Source: Candidatus Woesearchaeota archaeon (GTDB lineage Archaea > Nanobdellota > Nanobdellia > Woesearchaeales > JACPBV01). Taken from it: DNA of 28,606 nt. Positions within the stretch are counted from its first letter, which is position 1. Each line of letters opens with the position of its first letter. The notes under the pieces were generated by a model. It did not search any database, was not told the DNA's origin, and saw nothing but the letters and a program-made list of their open reading frames with translations. Position numbers and translations under genes: made by a program. The stretch spans positions 1 to 28,606 of the forward strand of contig JAHWIN010000076.1 of NCBI GenBank assembly GCA_019322475.1, in the 5' to 3' direction. Positions 21,243-28,365 of this stretch are shown piece after piece.

Positions 21243-21243
21243 A
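21236..21243 (+). promoter_or_regulatory. TATA box TTTATAAA for the zinc-ribbon microproteins
   Basis: This box overlaps the stop codon of the phosphohexomutase gene, about 39 nt before the ATG at 21279, leaving a short leader with the SD-like AGGGTGG at about 21267-21273. Confidence 0.45.
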
Positions 21244-21278
21244 CAAATAATCAAATATATGCTTCTAGGGTGGTTTTT

Positions 21279-21419
21279 ATGGCCGAGGATTACGGCCCTT
21301 GCAGCCTGTGCAAAAAAGGAAGGCTTGTAAAAAAAGAGGAAAAAAATGTAGCTGGAAGCTTATATAACATGCTTGAGTGCACCGGATGCAGGCGCAAGGT
21401 TGCACGAAAAAAGGATTAA
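21279..21419 (+). CDS. Zinc-ribbon microprotein (46 residues)
   Basis: A small protein with two CxxC pairs: YGPCSLCKKGRL (C8, C11) and LECTGCRRKVARKKD (C34, C37), with about 22 residues between the knuckles, a classic treble-clef/zinc-ribbon spacing. The C-terminus is very basic, so nucleic-acid or ribosome contact is likely but unproven. An SD-like GGGTGG five to six bases before the ATG supports translation. It is followed after two bases by a second zinc-ribbon ORF, so the pair is probably cotranslated. Confidence 0.72.
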   Translation: MAEDYGPCSLCKKGRLVKKEEKNVAGSLYNMLECTGCRRKVARKKD

Positions 21420-21421
21420 AA

Positions 21422-21553
21422 ATGGGAAATGAAGTTTCATTGCAAAGGGTTGAAGGCCAGGGAGCAAAAAAGTGCCCTGAATGCAACAGTGAAGACATTG
21501 TCAGGAAAGACAATGAAGTTTACTGCAAAAAATGCGGCTTTGTCATAGATTAA
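21422..21553 (+). CDS. TFB-like zinc-ribbon microprotein (43 residues)
   Basis: The ORF encodes a short Gln/Gly linker, then KKCPECNSEDIVRKDNEVYCKKCGFVID. The CPEC-x15-CKKCG spacing and the strand pattern closely match the N-terminal zinc ribbon of transcription factor B (TFIIB), which docks on the RNA polymerase dock domain. The cyclin folds, B-reader and B-linker of TFB are absent and the stop follows immediately. It could be a stand-alone ribbon that competes with or modulates TFB, or a generic ribbon. It lies two bases after the preceding zinc-ribbon gene and 28 before the methylthiotransferase gene. Confidence 0.7.
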   Translation: MGNEVSLQRVEGQGAKKCPECNSEDIVRKDNEVYCKKCGFVID

Positions 21554-21581
21554 GCCGACTGAGGCCGATCCTTATTCTACC

Positions 21582-22871
21582 ATGACAAAAGTATATTTTC
21601 AAACACATGGCTGCAGCACAAACCTAAGCGAATCTGAGGTTATGTGCGGCCTGCTGAAAAATTCAGGATTTGAGATAGTCGATGATCCGGGGACAGCAGA
21701 CATCCTTGCCATAAGCATATGCACTGTAAAGGGGGAAAACAATGCGCTTAGGCACATAAGGAAGCTAAATGAGCTTTTTCCTGAAAAAAAGCTTATAATC
21801 GCAGGATGCATAACAAGGATTATCCTGAAAGAGGCGCGAAAGATAAAAGAAGATGCCAGTTTCATAAGCACCCATAACATAAAGTCTATAGTCGATGTTG
21901 TTGAAGAGGTGCTTAATGATAATGTTATAGAGGCCACAGGAAGGGACGAGTATAAGAAGATAAACCTGCCGAAGATAAGGAAAAATCCTGTAGTGGGCAT
22001 AATACCGATACTAAATGGATGTTCAAACTACTGCTCTTACTGCTCTGTCAAATATGTCAAAGGAAAGCTTTTCTCATATGATATGGATGATATAGAGACA
22101 GAGGCCCTTAAGTGCCTAAGCCAGGGATGCAGGGAGCTGTGGATAACCTCCCAGGATAATTCTGCATATATGCTTGATAAGGCTGAAAAAAGCCAGCTTC
22201 CCGAGCTATTGAGAAAAATAATAAGCATAGACCAAAGGTTCATGGTAAGAGTAGGGATGATGAACCCTTACCACCTGTTGCAGATACTGGAGCCGATGAT
22301 AGGCGTATTTAAGGACAGCAAGATATTCAAGTTTCTTCATGTTCCTGTCCAGTCAGGCAATGATGAGATACTTAAGCTGATGAAAAGGAACTATAAGGCA
22401 AGCGAATTTAAAAGGATCATAGCTGAGTTCAGGAAAAACATCCCTGATATAACGATAAGCACCGATATAATCTGCGGCTTTCCCACAGAGACAGAACAGC
22501 AGTTCAATGATTCCTTATCTTTGGTTAAGGAGCTTAAGCCTGATGTCCTTAATATCTCAAGGTTCATGGCAAGGCATGGGACAGAGGCTGCGAAGATGGA
22601 GGGGCAGCTTGATGGAGAGGTCATAAAAAACAGGTCAAGGCTCCTGACAGACATCTACTTGAACATATCCAGGATGAACAATGAAAGGTGGATAGGGTGG
22701 GAAGGCAATGTCCTGATAGATGAGGAAGGAAAGAAAGACAGCCTTGTAGGAAGGAATCTTGCCTATAAGCCCATCATCCTAAGGAAGGGCAAGGGCATAA
22801 GGCTGGGCGACCTTGTCAGGGCAAGGATAGTAGGCTCAACGCCGTATGACCTAAGGGCTGAAACCGCCTGA
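21582..22871 (+). CDS. mtaB: tRNA t6A37 methylthiotransferase (MtaB/CDKAL1 type)
   Basis: A 429-residue radical-SAM methylthiotransferase expected to convert t6A to ms2t6A at position 37 of ANN-decoding tRNAs. The N-terminal UPF0004 domain carries the three cysteines of the auxiliary cluster (C11 in THGCSTN, C47 in SICTVKG, C76 in IAGCI). The radical-SAM cluster motif is NGCSNYCSYCSVKYVKG (C147, C151, C154). The C-terminal stretch from about residue 370 (EGNVLIDEEGKK...LGDLVRARIVGSTPYDLRAE) is a TRAM RNA-binding domain. This is the archaeal/eukaryal e-MtaB subgroup by motif pattern. It probably belongs to a unit with the preceding zinc-ribbon genes. Confidence 0.92.
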   Translation: MTKVYFQTHGCSTNLSESEVMCGLLKNSGFEIVDDPGTADILAISICTVKGENNALRHIRKLNELFPEKKLIIAGCITRIILKEARKIKEDASFISTHNIKSIVDVVEEVLNDNVIEATGRDEYKKINLPKIRKNPVVGIIPILNGCSNYCSYCSVKYVKGKLFSYDMDDIETEALKCLSQGCRELWITSQDNSAYMLDKAEKSQLPELLRKIISIDQRFMVRVGMMNPYHLLQILEPMIGVFKDSKIFKFLHVPVQSGNDEILKLMKRNYKASEFKRIIAEFRKNIPDITISTDIICGFPTETEQQFNDSLSLVKELKPDVLNISRFMARHGTEAAKMEGQLDGEVIKNRSRLLTDIYLNISRMNNERWIGWEGNVLIDEEGKKDSLVGRNLAYKPIILRKGKGIRLGDLVRARIVGSTPYDLRAETA

Positions 22872-22902
22872 TCCAGGCTGAGGATTGTCTATTTCTGTTA
22901 TA

Positions 22903-22952
22903 GTTGTTTTAGTGGATGTATCGTTCACAGTTGATGGCCATTCCACAACAAC
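22903..22952 (+). other. Intergenic imperfect hairpin upstream of proC
   Basis: GTTGTT (22903-22908) pairs with AACAAC (22947-22952), and after a TTA bulge GTGGA (22912-22916) pairs with TCCAC (22942-22946); the enclosed loop is 25 nt. It lies between the mtaB stop and the proC TATA box, so it is upstream of the expected proC transcript. It could be the 3' end of the mtaB mRNA or a small RNA. Confidence 0.35.
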
Positions 22953-22970
22953 CCCCTGTTCAATCCAAAA

Positions 22971-22980
22971 ATTTATATAT
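22971..22980 (+). promoter_or_regulatory. TATA box for proC
   Basis: ATTTATATAT is centred about 25 nt before the ATG at 23001, fitting leaderless transcription of proC and the genes after it. Confidence 0.6.
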
Positions 22981-23000
22981 CCCTGGGTTGAAAGCTATCA

Positions 23001-23792
23001 ATGATGAAAAGAATAGGCTTTATAGGGTCAGGGAACATGGCTTTTGCCCTTGCTAAATCCATAAAGAAAGCTAAGCTTGCAAGCTCCATCATATCCTCTG
23101 ATATCAGCACAGAGAGGCTTGATTTTATGCGGAAGGAGCTTAAGGTCAAGACTACAAAAGACAATAAAGAGGTCATCGATAGGTCTGATATAATATTTCT
23201 GGCTGTGAAGCCCCAGGCTATCGATGAGGTACTGCAGGAGATCAAGGATACGTCCAAGCTCATAATATCTATAGCTGCAGGGGTAAAGCTGAAGAAGCTG
23301 GAAACGGCCCTGAAGAAAGCAAAGGTTGTCAGGGTCATGCCCAACACCCCATGCTTAGCAGGGGAGATGGCTGCAGGATTTTCTGCAGGAAAAAAGGTAA
23401 GCAGGGAAGATATAACACTGGTTGAAGAGATACTGAATTCAGCAGGCAAGGCATACTGCATAAAGGAAGAGCAGCTTGATGCTGTCACAGGGCTAAGCGG
23501 CTCCGGGCCTGCATTTGTCGCCAGGATGATAGAATGGATGGCTGAAGGAGGAGTAAAAGCCGGGCTGGACAGGGATACTGCATCAAAGCTTACGCTGCAG
23601 ACTTTCCTGGGGACAGCTAAGCTTCTTATCGAATCAGGGATGAAGCCTGAAGAGCTTGTCAGGATAGTAAGCTCTCCCGGCGGAACAACTGTTGCAGGCA
23701 GGGAGATACTTGAAGGTTCAGATGTAAAGGAAACAATTATCAGGACAGTCAGGAGAGCTGCTGAGAGAAGCAGGGAACTAGGAAAAGGATAA
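23001..23792 (+). CDS. proC: Pyrroline-5-carboxylate reductase
   Basis: A 263-residue NAD(P)H-dependent enzyme for the last step of proline synthesis. The Rossmann motif is RIGFIGSGNMAFALAKSI at the N-terminus. The family signatures AVKPQAIDEVLQEI, VVRVMPNTPCLAGEM and the C-terminal substrate/dimer region GLSGSGPAFVARMIEWMAEGGVKAGLDRDTA are all intact, followed by SPGGTTVAGREILE. There are two adjacent in-frame ATGs (23001, 23004); either could start. proA begins one base after the stop, so the two are surely cotranscribed. Confidence 0.95.
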   Translation: MMKRIGFIGSGNMAFALAKSIKKAKLASSIISSDISTERLDFMRKELKVKTTKDNKEVIDRSDIIFLAVKPQAIDEVLQEIKDTSKLIISIAAGVKLKKLETALKKAKVVRVMPNTPCLAGEMAAGFSAGKKVSREDITLVEEILNSAGKAYCIKEEQLDAVTGLSGSGPAFVARMIEWMAEGGVKAGLDRDTASKLTLQTFLGTAKLLIESGMKPEELVRIVSSPGGTTVAGREILEGSDVKETIIRTVRRAAERSRELGKG

Positions 23793-23793
23793 A

Positions 23794-25092
23794 ATGAGCC
23801 TTAAAGAAAAAATACTGGAAGAGTGCGAAAATGCCAAAGAGGCATCTATCGGGATGGCTTCAGCCAAGACCGAGGTAAAGGATATAGTGCTTTATGAGCT
23901 GGCAGATGACCTGATGATGAACAAGAGAATGATCATCAAGGCCAACAAAAAAGACATGGAGCAAAGCAAAGGCAGGATCCCTGAGGCTATGCTGAAAAGG
24001 CTTAAGGTAGATGAAAAAAAGGTAGGGGAGATGGCTGCGATGGTAAGGTCTGTTGCCAAGCTGGAGGACCCTTCAGGAAAGACCCTTCAGAAGACAGAGC
24101 TTGATGAGGGCCTTATCCTTGAGAAGGTATCTGTGCCTATAGGGGTGATAGCGTGCATATTTGAGTCAAGGCCGGAGGTCACTGTCCAGATATCAGCCAT
24201 AACGATAAAATCAGGTAATTCGGTCCTTCTGAAAGGGGGGTCTGAAGCCATAAATACGAACAAGGCGCTTGCAGATATAATAAGGAAATCTATCAGGGAC
24301 AATAAAGGGATACCTGAGGATGCTGTCCAGCTTCTTGAGACAAGGGAGGCTGTAAAAGAGGTCCTTAAGATGGACGAGTTTATCGACCTGATAATACCCA
24401 GGGGATCAAACAGGTTTGTCAGGTACATCCAGGAAAATACAAACATACCTGTCTTAGGGCATTCTGAAGGGATATGCCATGTTTATGTAGACAAGGACGC
24501 TGACATGGGCAAGGCTTTAAGGATATGCATCGATTCAAAGTGCCAGTATGCTGCTGTCTGCAATGCTATGGAGACGTTGCTTGTGCATAAGGCAATAGCC
24601 AAAAGGTTTCTTCCTAAGATTGCAGAGGAGTATAGGAAAAAGGGAGTAGAGCTGAGAGGCGATGACAAGGCAAGGAAGATCCTGAAGGATATCAAAAAAG
24701 CTTCGGAAAAAGACTGGAAAACAGAGTATACCAGCCTTATACTGTCTATCAAGATAGTAGATGATGCAGATGAGGCCATCAAACATATAAATAAGTACGG
24801 CTCAGGGCATACAGACTCAATAGTGACTGAAAACAAGGTTAATGCCCTTAAGTTTATAGGCCTTGTAGATTCGGGGTCTGTGATGTGGAACGCCTCTACA
24901 AGGTTCAGCGACGGCTATAGGTATGGCTTTGGGGCAGAGGTGGGGATATCAACAAATAAGATACATGCCCGGGGCCCTGTGGGGCTGGAAGGCCTTGTCA
25001 TCTACAAGTATGTGCTTAAGGGTGACGGGCATATTGTTTCTGAGTATAGTGGTGAAAAAGGAAAGAAATTTAAACACAAGAGGTTAGAGTAA
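23794..25092 (+). CDS. proA: Gamma-glutamyl phosphate reductase
   Basis: A 432-residue aldehyde-dehydrogenase-superfamily enzyme that reduces gamma-glutamyl phosphate to glutamate semialdehyde. The catalytic cysteine is C256 in QYAAVCNAMETLLVHK. Other signatures: VPIGVIACIFESRPEVTVQIS, LKGGSEAINTNKAL, IIPRGSNRFVRYI, VLGHSEGICHVYVD, and near the C-terminus GLVDSGSVMWNASTRFSDGYRYGFGAEVGISTNKIHARGPVGLEGL. Length is normal and no residue appears lost. It is tightly packed between proC (one base) and the membrane protein gene at 25097 (four bases). Confidence 0.96.
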   Translation: MSLKEKILEECENAKEASIGMASAKTEVKDIVLYELADDLMMNKRMIIKANKKDMEQSKGRIPEAMLKRLKVDEKKVGEMAAMVRSVAKLEDPSGKTLQKTELDEGLILEKVSVPIGVIACIFESRPEVTVQISAITIKSGNSVLLKGGSEAINTNKALADIIRKSIRDNKGIPEDAVQLLETREAVKEVLKMDEFIDLIIPRGSNRFVRYIQENTNIPVLGHSEGICHVYVDKDADMGKALRICIDSKCQYAAVCNAMETLLVHKAIAKRFLPKIAEEYRKKGVELRGDDKARKILKDIKKASEKDWKTEYTSLILSIKIVDDADEAIKHINKYGSGHTDSIVTENKVNALKFIGLVDSGSVMWNASTRFSDGYRYGFGAEVGISTNKIHARGPVGLEGLVIYKYVLKGDGHIVSEYSGEKGKKFKHKRLE

Positions 25093-25096
25093 GCCG

Positions 25097-25678
25097 ATGC
25101 AGCAGGAAGTGCTTAAGGTATTCGTAACCTTATTTGTCATCATAAACCCGATAGGGAACCTTACTGTCTTTATAGGGCTTTCAAAGGGGATGGACTCCAA
25201 GAAAAGGATAAAGATAGCTGATGAGATCCTTCTTGTGGCATCTATACTCCTGTTTATTTTCTTATTTCTCGGGCAGTATATCTTCACTTTTTTCGGGATA
25301 GGGCTGGACAGCTTTGAGATAGGAGGGGGAATAGTCCTTTTTATAATCTCTGTGATGTACCTTCTTGACATCCATACGGGGATACACAAGTACAAGGACA
25401 TATCTGCTGTGCCTATGGGCACGCCTTTGCTGATAGGGCCCGGCGCTATAACATCTATCCTCATACTTACGAGCCAGTTCGGCATTATCCCTACCTCGAT
25501 AGGGGCAATCCTTGCCCTTTTGGCTGTATGGCTGACGTTCAGGTTTTCAGGAGGCATATATGGCCTTATAGGAGCTCATTGGGCCATAGTAGCATCAAGG
25601 ATAATGGGCCTTATCCTGGCAGCCATATCCATAGAATTCATAAAATCAGGGATAATAAGGGCGATGGCATCTGTCTGA
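25097..25678 (+). CDS. marC: MarC family (UPF0056) integral membrane protein
   Basis: A 193-residue membrane protein with about six hydrophobic helices. The family signature is FVIINPIGNLTVFIGLSKGM at the N-terminus, and AVPMGTPLLIGPGAITSILIL in the middle matches the conserved MarC/NAAT motif of the second repeat. The C-terminal helix GLILAAISIEFIKSGI is typical. MarC proteins have no firmly established substrate; an archaeal relative from Thermococcus has been described as a neutral amino-acid transporter, which would suit its place inside the proline genes. It starts four bases after proA and precedes proB. Confidence 0.9.
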   Translation: MQQEVLKVFVTLFVIINPIGNLTVFIGLSKGMDSKKRIKIADEILLVASILLFIFLFLGQYIFTFFGIGLDSFEIGGGIVLFIISVMYLLDIHTGIHKYKDISAVPMGTPLLIGPGAITSILILTSQFGIIPTSIGAILALLAVWLTFRFSGGIYGLIGAHWAIVASRIMGLILAAISIEFIKSGIIRAMASV

Positions 25679-25708
25679 TCCCAGAAAGCCGAAACAAAAA
25701 ACCAGTAA

Positions 25709-25719
25709 TTTTATATATA
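25709..25719 (+). promoter_or_regulatory. TATA box for proB
   Basis: TTTTATATATA is centred about 27 nt before the ATG at 25741. It shows that proB can be transcribed separately from proC-proA-marC, and it fixes the start. Confidence 0.6.
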
Positions 25720-25740
25720 GAGATTATCTTAATTTTGCGT

Positions 25741-26784
25741 ATGGCTTACAAAAGGATAGTAGTAAAGATAGGTACCAACCTTATAACCGGGAAATCTGCA
25801 GGGATAAGAAAGGATTTTATCAGAGATATTGCCCGGCAGATAAGCAGCCTTAAGAAAGGAGGGCTGGAGTTTCTGATAGTGACTTCAGGGGCCATAGGGG
25901 CAGGATCCAGGGAAATTGGGATCAAGAAGTCAAGAGAGATAGATGTAAGGCAGGCATTGGCAGCATGCGGGCAAAGCGCTGTCATGGGCGCTTATCATGA
26001 GGCATTCTCCAAGCATAAGGTCAAGGTTGCCCAGATATTGGTGACTTATGAGGATTTTTCTGACAGGAAAAGGTACCTTAACCTCAGGAATACCATCAAT
26101 AAGCTAATGGAGCTGAAGGTAATACCAGTAATCAATGAGAATGATGCTCTCTCTGTAGAGGAGATAGGGCACAGTTTAGGGGATAATGACAAGCTGTCTG
26201 CCCTTGTAGCTTCTAAGATAAATGCTGACCTTTTGATCATGCTTTCTGACATAGAAGGGCTTTATGACAGGAACCCAAAGACAAACAGGGACGCTAAGCT
26301 TATAAGGTCTGTTACAAGGATAACAAGGGAGATAGAAAAGTCTGCGGGAAGGTCAGGAAGCGAGTTTTCTATAGGGGGCATGGCAACAAAGATCAATGCA
26401 GCAAAGATAGCCATAGACTCAGGGTTTGACATGGTGATCTGCAATGGAAAGAAAGATAATATAATAAGCAAGGCTATCTCAGGAAAAGAAGGAACATTGT
26501 TTTTAGGGGGCACCAGGATCAGGGAGAAAGAGAGATGGATAAGGTTTTCTGACGCAAAGGGAAAGATAATTGCAGATAAAGGCGCTGAGGATGCGCTAAA
26601 GAAAAGAAAAAGCCTGCTCTCAGTCGGGATAGTGAGGGTAGAAGGCGATTTTAAAAAGAACAGCATCATAATGATAAATGATATTGCAAAAGGGATAACG
26701 GACTTCTCTTCTGATGAACTGGAGAAGATGAAAGGGAGAAAGGGGAAGATCGCTGTCAAAAGCGAGAATATTGTTTTGATATGA
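25741..26784 (+). CDS. proB: Glutamate 5-kinase with PUA domain
   Basis: A 347-residue kinase for the first step of proline synthesis from glutamate. The amino-acid kinase domain (about 1-255) has KRIVVKIGTNLIT, FLIVTSGAIGAG, the NENDALSVEEI segment (132-142, substrate binding) and DNDKLSALVASKINADLLIMLSDIEGLY, with GGMATKINAAKIAIDSG near residue 212. From about residue 275 a PUA domain follows (GKIIADKGAEDALKKRKSLLSVGIVRVEGDF...GITDFSSDELEKMKG), as in full-length bacterial ProB. The frame is open upstream to 25528, but the homologous start MAYKRIVVK at 25741 and the TATA box 27 nt before it decide the start. Confidence 0.95.
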   Translation: MAYKRIVVKIGTNLITGKSAGIRKDFIRDIARQISSLKKGGLEFLIVTSGAIGAGSREIGIKKSREIDVRQALAACGQSAVMGAYHEAFSKHKVKVAQILVTYEDFSDRKRYLNLRNTINKLMELKVIPVINENDALSVEEIGHSLGDNDKLSALVASKINADLLIMLSDIEGLYDRNPKTNRDAKLIRSVTRITREIEKSAGRSGSEFSIGGMATKINAAKIAIDSGFDMVICNGKKDNIISKAISGKEGTLFLGGTRIREKERWIRFSDAKGKIIADKGAEDALKKRKSLLSVGIVRVEGDFKKNSIIMINDIAKGITDFSSDELEKMKGRKGKIAVKSENIVLI

Positions 26785-26836
26785 TCCTGGATTTACTTGT
26801 ATGATACGTTATAGAGAGGCTAATCTCAATCCCTTC

Positions 26837-26889
26837 TTGGATGGTTTTAGTGCAGCCTTCCACCAATCTGGGAGGGAACCCGCATCCAA
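26837..26889. other. Nested hairpin in the proB-DUF6485 intergenic region (candidate structured RNA)
   Basis: TTGGATG (26837-26843) pairs with CATCCAA (26883-26889). Inside it GTT pairs with AAC past a CCG bulge, and CCTTCC (26856-26861) pairs with GGGAGG (26870-26875) around an 8-nt loop. The two-stem, internal-loop shape superficially resembles an H/ACA guide hairpin, but no ACA box or kink-turn is visible. The 187-nt gap around it (26785-26971) contains no gene; a TATA-like ATAATATTTAAA at about 26927-26938 precedes the next gene. Confidence 0.35.
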
Positions 26890-26971
26890 ATAAAAAATAC
26901 CCGTTTTGCAAGCGCCGATCAAATCATAATATTTAAAAAAAACACTGCCTTCTTCCTTTTAGGTGATGATC

Positions 26972-27163
26972 ATGGAATGCAAAAAAGGCTCTAATGCAGA
27001 AAGGTGCCCGTGCCTTCATACGGAATGCTCGCATCATGGGGCCTGCTGCGAATGCCTGCAGTACCACCTGGGCCTTGAGCAGCTTCCTGCCTGCTGTTTT
27101 CCTGAGGATACAGCTAGGACTGATGAAAGGAGCATAAGAAAGTTTGTGGAGCTGCACAGCTAA
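26972..27163 (+). CDS. Small Cys-rich protein, DUF6485-like
   Basis: A 63-residue protein with eight cysteines: MECKKGSNAERCPCLHTECSHHGACCECLQYHLGLEQLPACCF, then a helix TARTDERSIRKFVELHS. The pattern CxCxxxxCxxxGxCCxCxxYH...LPACxF matches the DUF6485 family of small metal-binding proteins, whose function is unknown. A strong Shine-Dalgarno AGGTGATGAT sits just before the ATG at 26972; the in-frame GTG at 26963 and ATG at 26966 lie inside that SD and are unlikely starts. The downstream deaminase ATG comes one base after its stop codon, so the two are translationally coupled. Confidence 0.8.
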   Translation: MECKKGSNAERCPCLHTECSHHGACCECLQYHLGLEQLPACCFPEDTARTDERSIRKFVELHS

Positions 27164-27164
27164 G

Positions 27165-27650
27165 ATGGATGACATAATAAAAAGGCCTTTATGGGATGAG
27201 TACTTCATGAAGATAGCCATGCTTGTAGCTGAAAGGTCAACCTGCAGGAGGCATCATGTCGGAGCGGTTATCGTAAAGGAGAAGCAGATACTCACTACAG
27301 GGTATAACGGGGCAGCTGCCGGAGTTAAAGGCTGTTTGGAGCTCGGCTGCTTAAGGGATGCAAACAATATACCCTCAGGAGAGAGGCATGAGATATGCAG
27401 GGCGATACATGCAGAGCAGAACGCCATAATACAGGCAGGGCTTCACGGCATAAACATAGGCGGCTCGACTATATACTGCACGCATCCTCCGTGCATATTG
27501 TGCGCCAAGATGCTTGCCAATGCCAAGGTAAAAAGGTATGTCACATACGGCAGTTATCCTGATGGAGCTGCAAAAGAGCTTCTGCAGGAAGTCGGGATAG
27601 CATTCGTAAGGCTGGATAAGCCCAGCGACAGGATAAACTCATTGGAGTGA
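27165..27650 (+). CDS. dCMP/cytidine deaminase family protein (dCMP deaminase-like)
   Basis: A 161-residue zinc-dependent deaminase. The N-terminal MDDIIKRPLWDEYFMKIAMLVAERSTCRRHHVGAVIVK is characteristic of the dCMP deaminase (ComEB-like) group. The catalytic HAEQNAI motif (His zinc ligand and Glu proton shuttle) and the PPCILCAK motif with the two zinc cysteines are intact, with a second metal/structural Cys-His set between them (GCLELGCLRDANNIPSGERHEICRAIHAE), as in dCMP deaminases. It probably makes dUMP for thymidylate synthesis. The start at 27165 is chosen by homology; the frame opens 21 nt earlier, overlapping the Cys-rich gene. Confidence 0.9.
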   Translation: MDDIIKRPLWDEYFMKIAMLVAERSTCRRHHVGAVIVKEKQILTTGYNGAAAGVKGCLELGCLRDANNIPSGERHEICRAIHAEQNAIIQAGLHGINIGGSTIYCTHPPCILCAKMLANAKVKRYVTYGSYPDGAAKELLQEVGIAFVRLDKPSDRINSLE

Positions 27651-27745
27651 ACCTTAGCTTCTGATGCTGGGAACTGGCTCGTTTCTTACACGAATACTGA
27701 GCGATGTTCTCCCCCTAAATTATCACTACTCCAGAATAGAAATGC

Positions 27746-27755
27746 TTAAATATAA
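27746..27755 (+). promoter_or_regulatory. TATA box for the 184-residue membrane protein
   Basis: TTAAATATAA is centred about 29 nt before the ATG at 27779. No gene is visible in the 128-nt gap upstream. Confidence 0.5.
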
Positions 27756-27778
27756 GATGTATATTAGTATTTTATAAG

Positions 27779-28333
27779 ATGGGGGATTCAAAGTTCAGCT
27801 TTTTTATAATAGACCTTATATTGCTGGTAGTCTTTCTAGGGATGATAAGGATAATATTCAGGTTTGATGGGCTGAAATTTATCCTTGAGCTTTTAGCCCT
27901 GACATTACTTCTGCTGATCGCTTTCATCGCCCTGATCCCTGCTTATTCAGGATCTAAAGGGGGGTGGGGGTTTATCTCAGGGATCTTCTTAGCGGTCTTA
28001 TTGAACCTTCTTGTGATATACATAAGGACAGGGATGCTGAACAAGACATACCTATTGACATCATTGTTCGCAGCGCTTGGCTTTGTGGTATCCATAATCA
28101 ACATCAAAGATGATGAGTGCTGCATGTGTGAAGGCCCTTTTGAGGAAGAGAAACAGGATGAAGAGGTCTATACCAATTTCGATCCCGGAAAGTATGTTGC
28201 CAGCAGGACAGGAAAAACATACCATACACCTAAATGCGACTGGGCAAAGAAGATAAACAAGAAGAACCAGGTATGGTTTGACAGCGAAGAGGAAGCGAAG
28301 AAAGACCACAAGCCTCATTCCTGCATAGAATAG
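27779..28333 (+). CDS. Membrane protein with C-terminal Cys/His mini-domain
   Basis: A 184-residue protein of unknown function. Residues about 6-110 contain four hydrophobic helices (FFIIDLILLVVFLGMIRIIF; LELLALTLLLLIAFIALI; WGFISGIFLAVLLNLLVIYI; LLTSLFAALGFVVSIINI). An acidic linker with a CCMC cluster follows (DDECCMCEGPFEEE). The last 45 residues, YVASRTGKTYHTPKCDWAKKINKKNQVWFDSEEEAKKDHKPHSCIE, resemble the small Ada-type metal-binding/'ASRxGxxYHxxxCxWA' domain found appended to various membrane and secreted proteins. The usual final CxxC is reduced to a single Cys. Its role is unknown. The gene is transcribed alone from a leaderless-type promoter. Confidence 0.78.
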   Translation: MGDSKFSFFIIDLILLVVFLGMIRIIFRFDGLKFILELLALTLLLLIAFIALIPAYSGSKGGWGFISGIFLAVLLNLLVIYIRTGMLNKTYLLTSLFAALGFVVSIINIKDDECCMCEGPFEEEKQDEEVYTNFDPGKYVASRTGKTYHTPKCDWAKKINKKNQVWFDSEEEAKKDHKPHSCIE

Positions 28334-28365
28334 AAAGATATTTATTCTTGATCCTTAATTCTTAA

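Noticed and set aside
25528..25740. Upstream extension of proB by 71 codons
   Set aside because: It overlaps marC in another frame and lacks homology; the TATA box and family N-terminus both point to ATG 25741.
27661..27740. Possible C/D box RNA (CTGATGC ... ACTGAGCGATG)
   Set aside because: Only partial boxes; no terminal D box or closing stem could be found.
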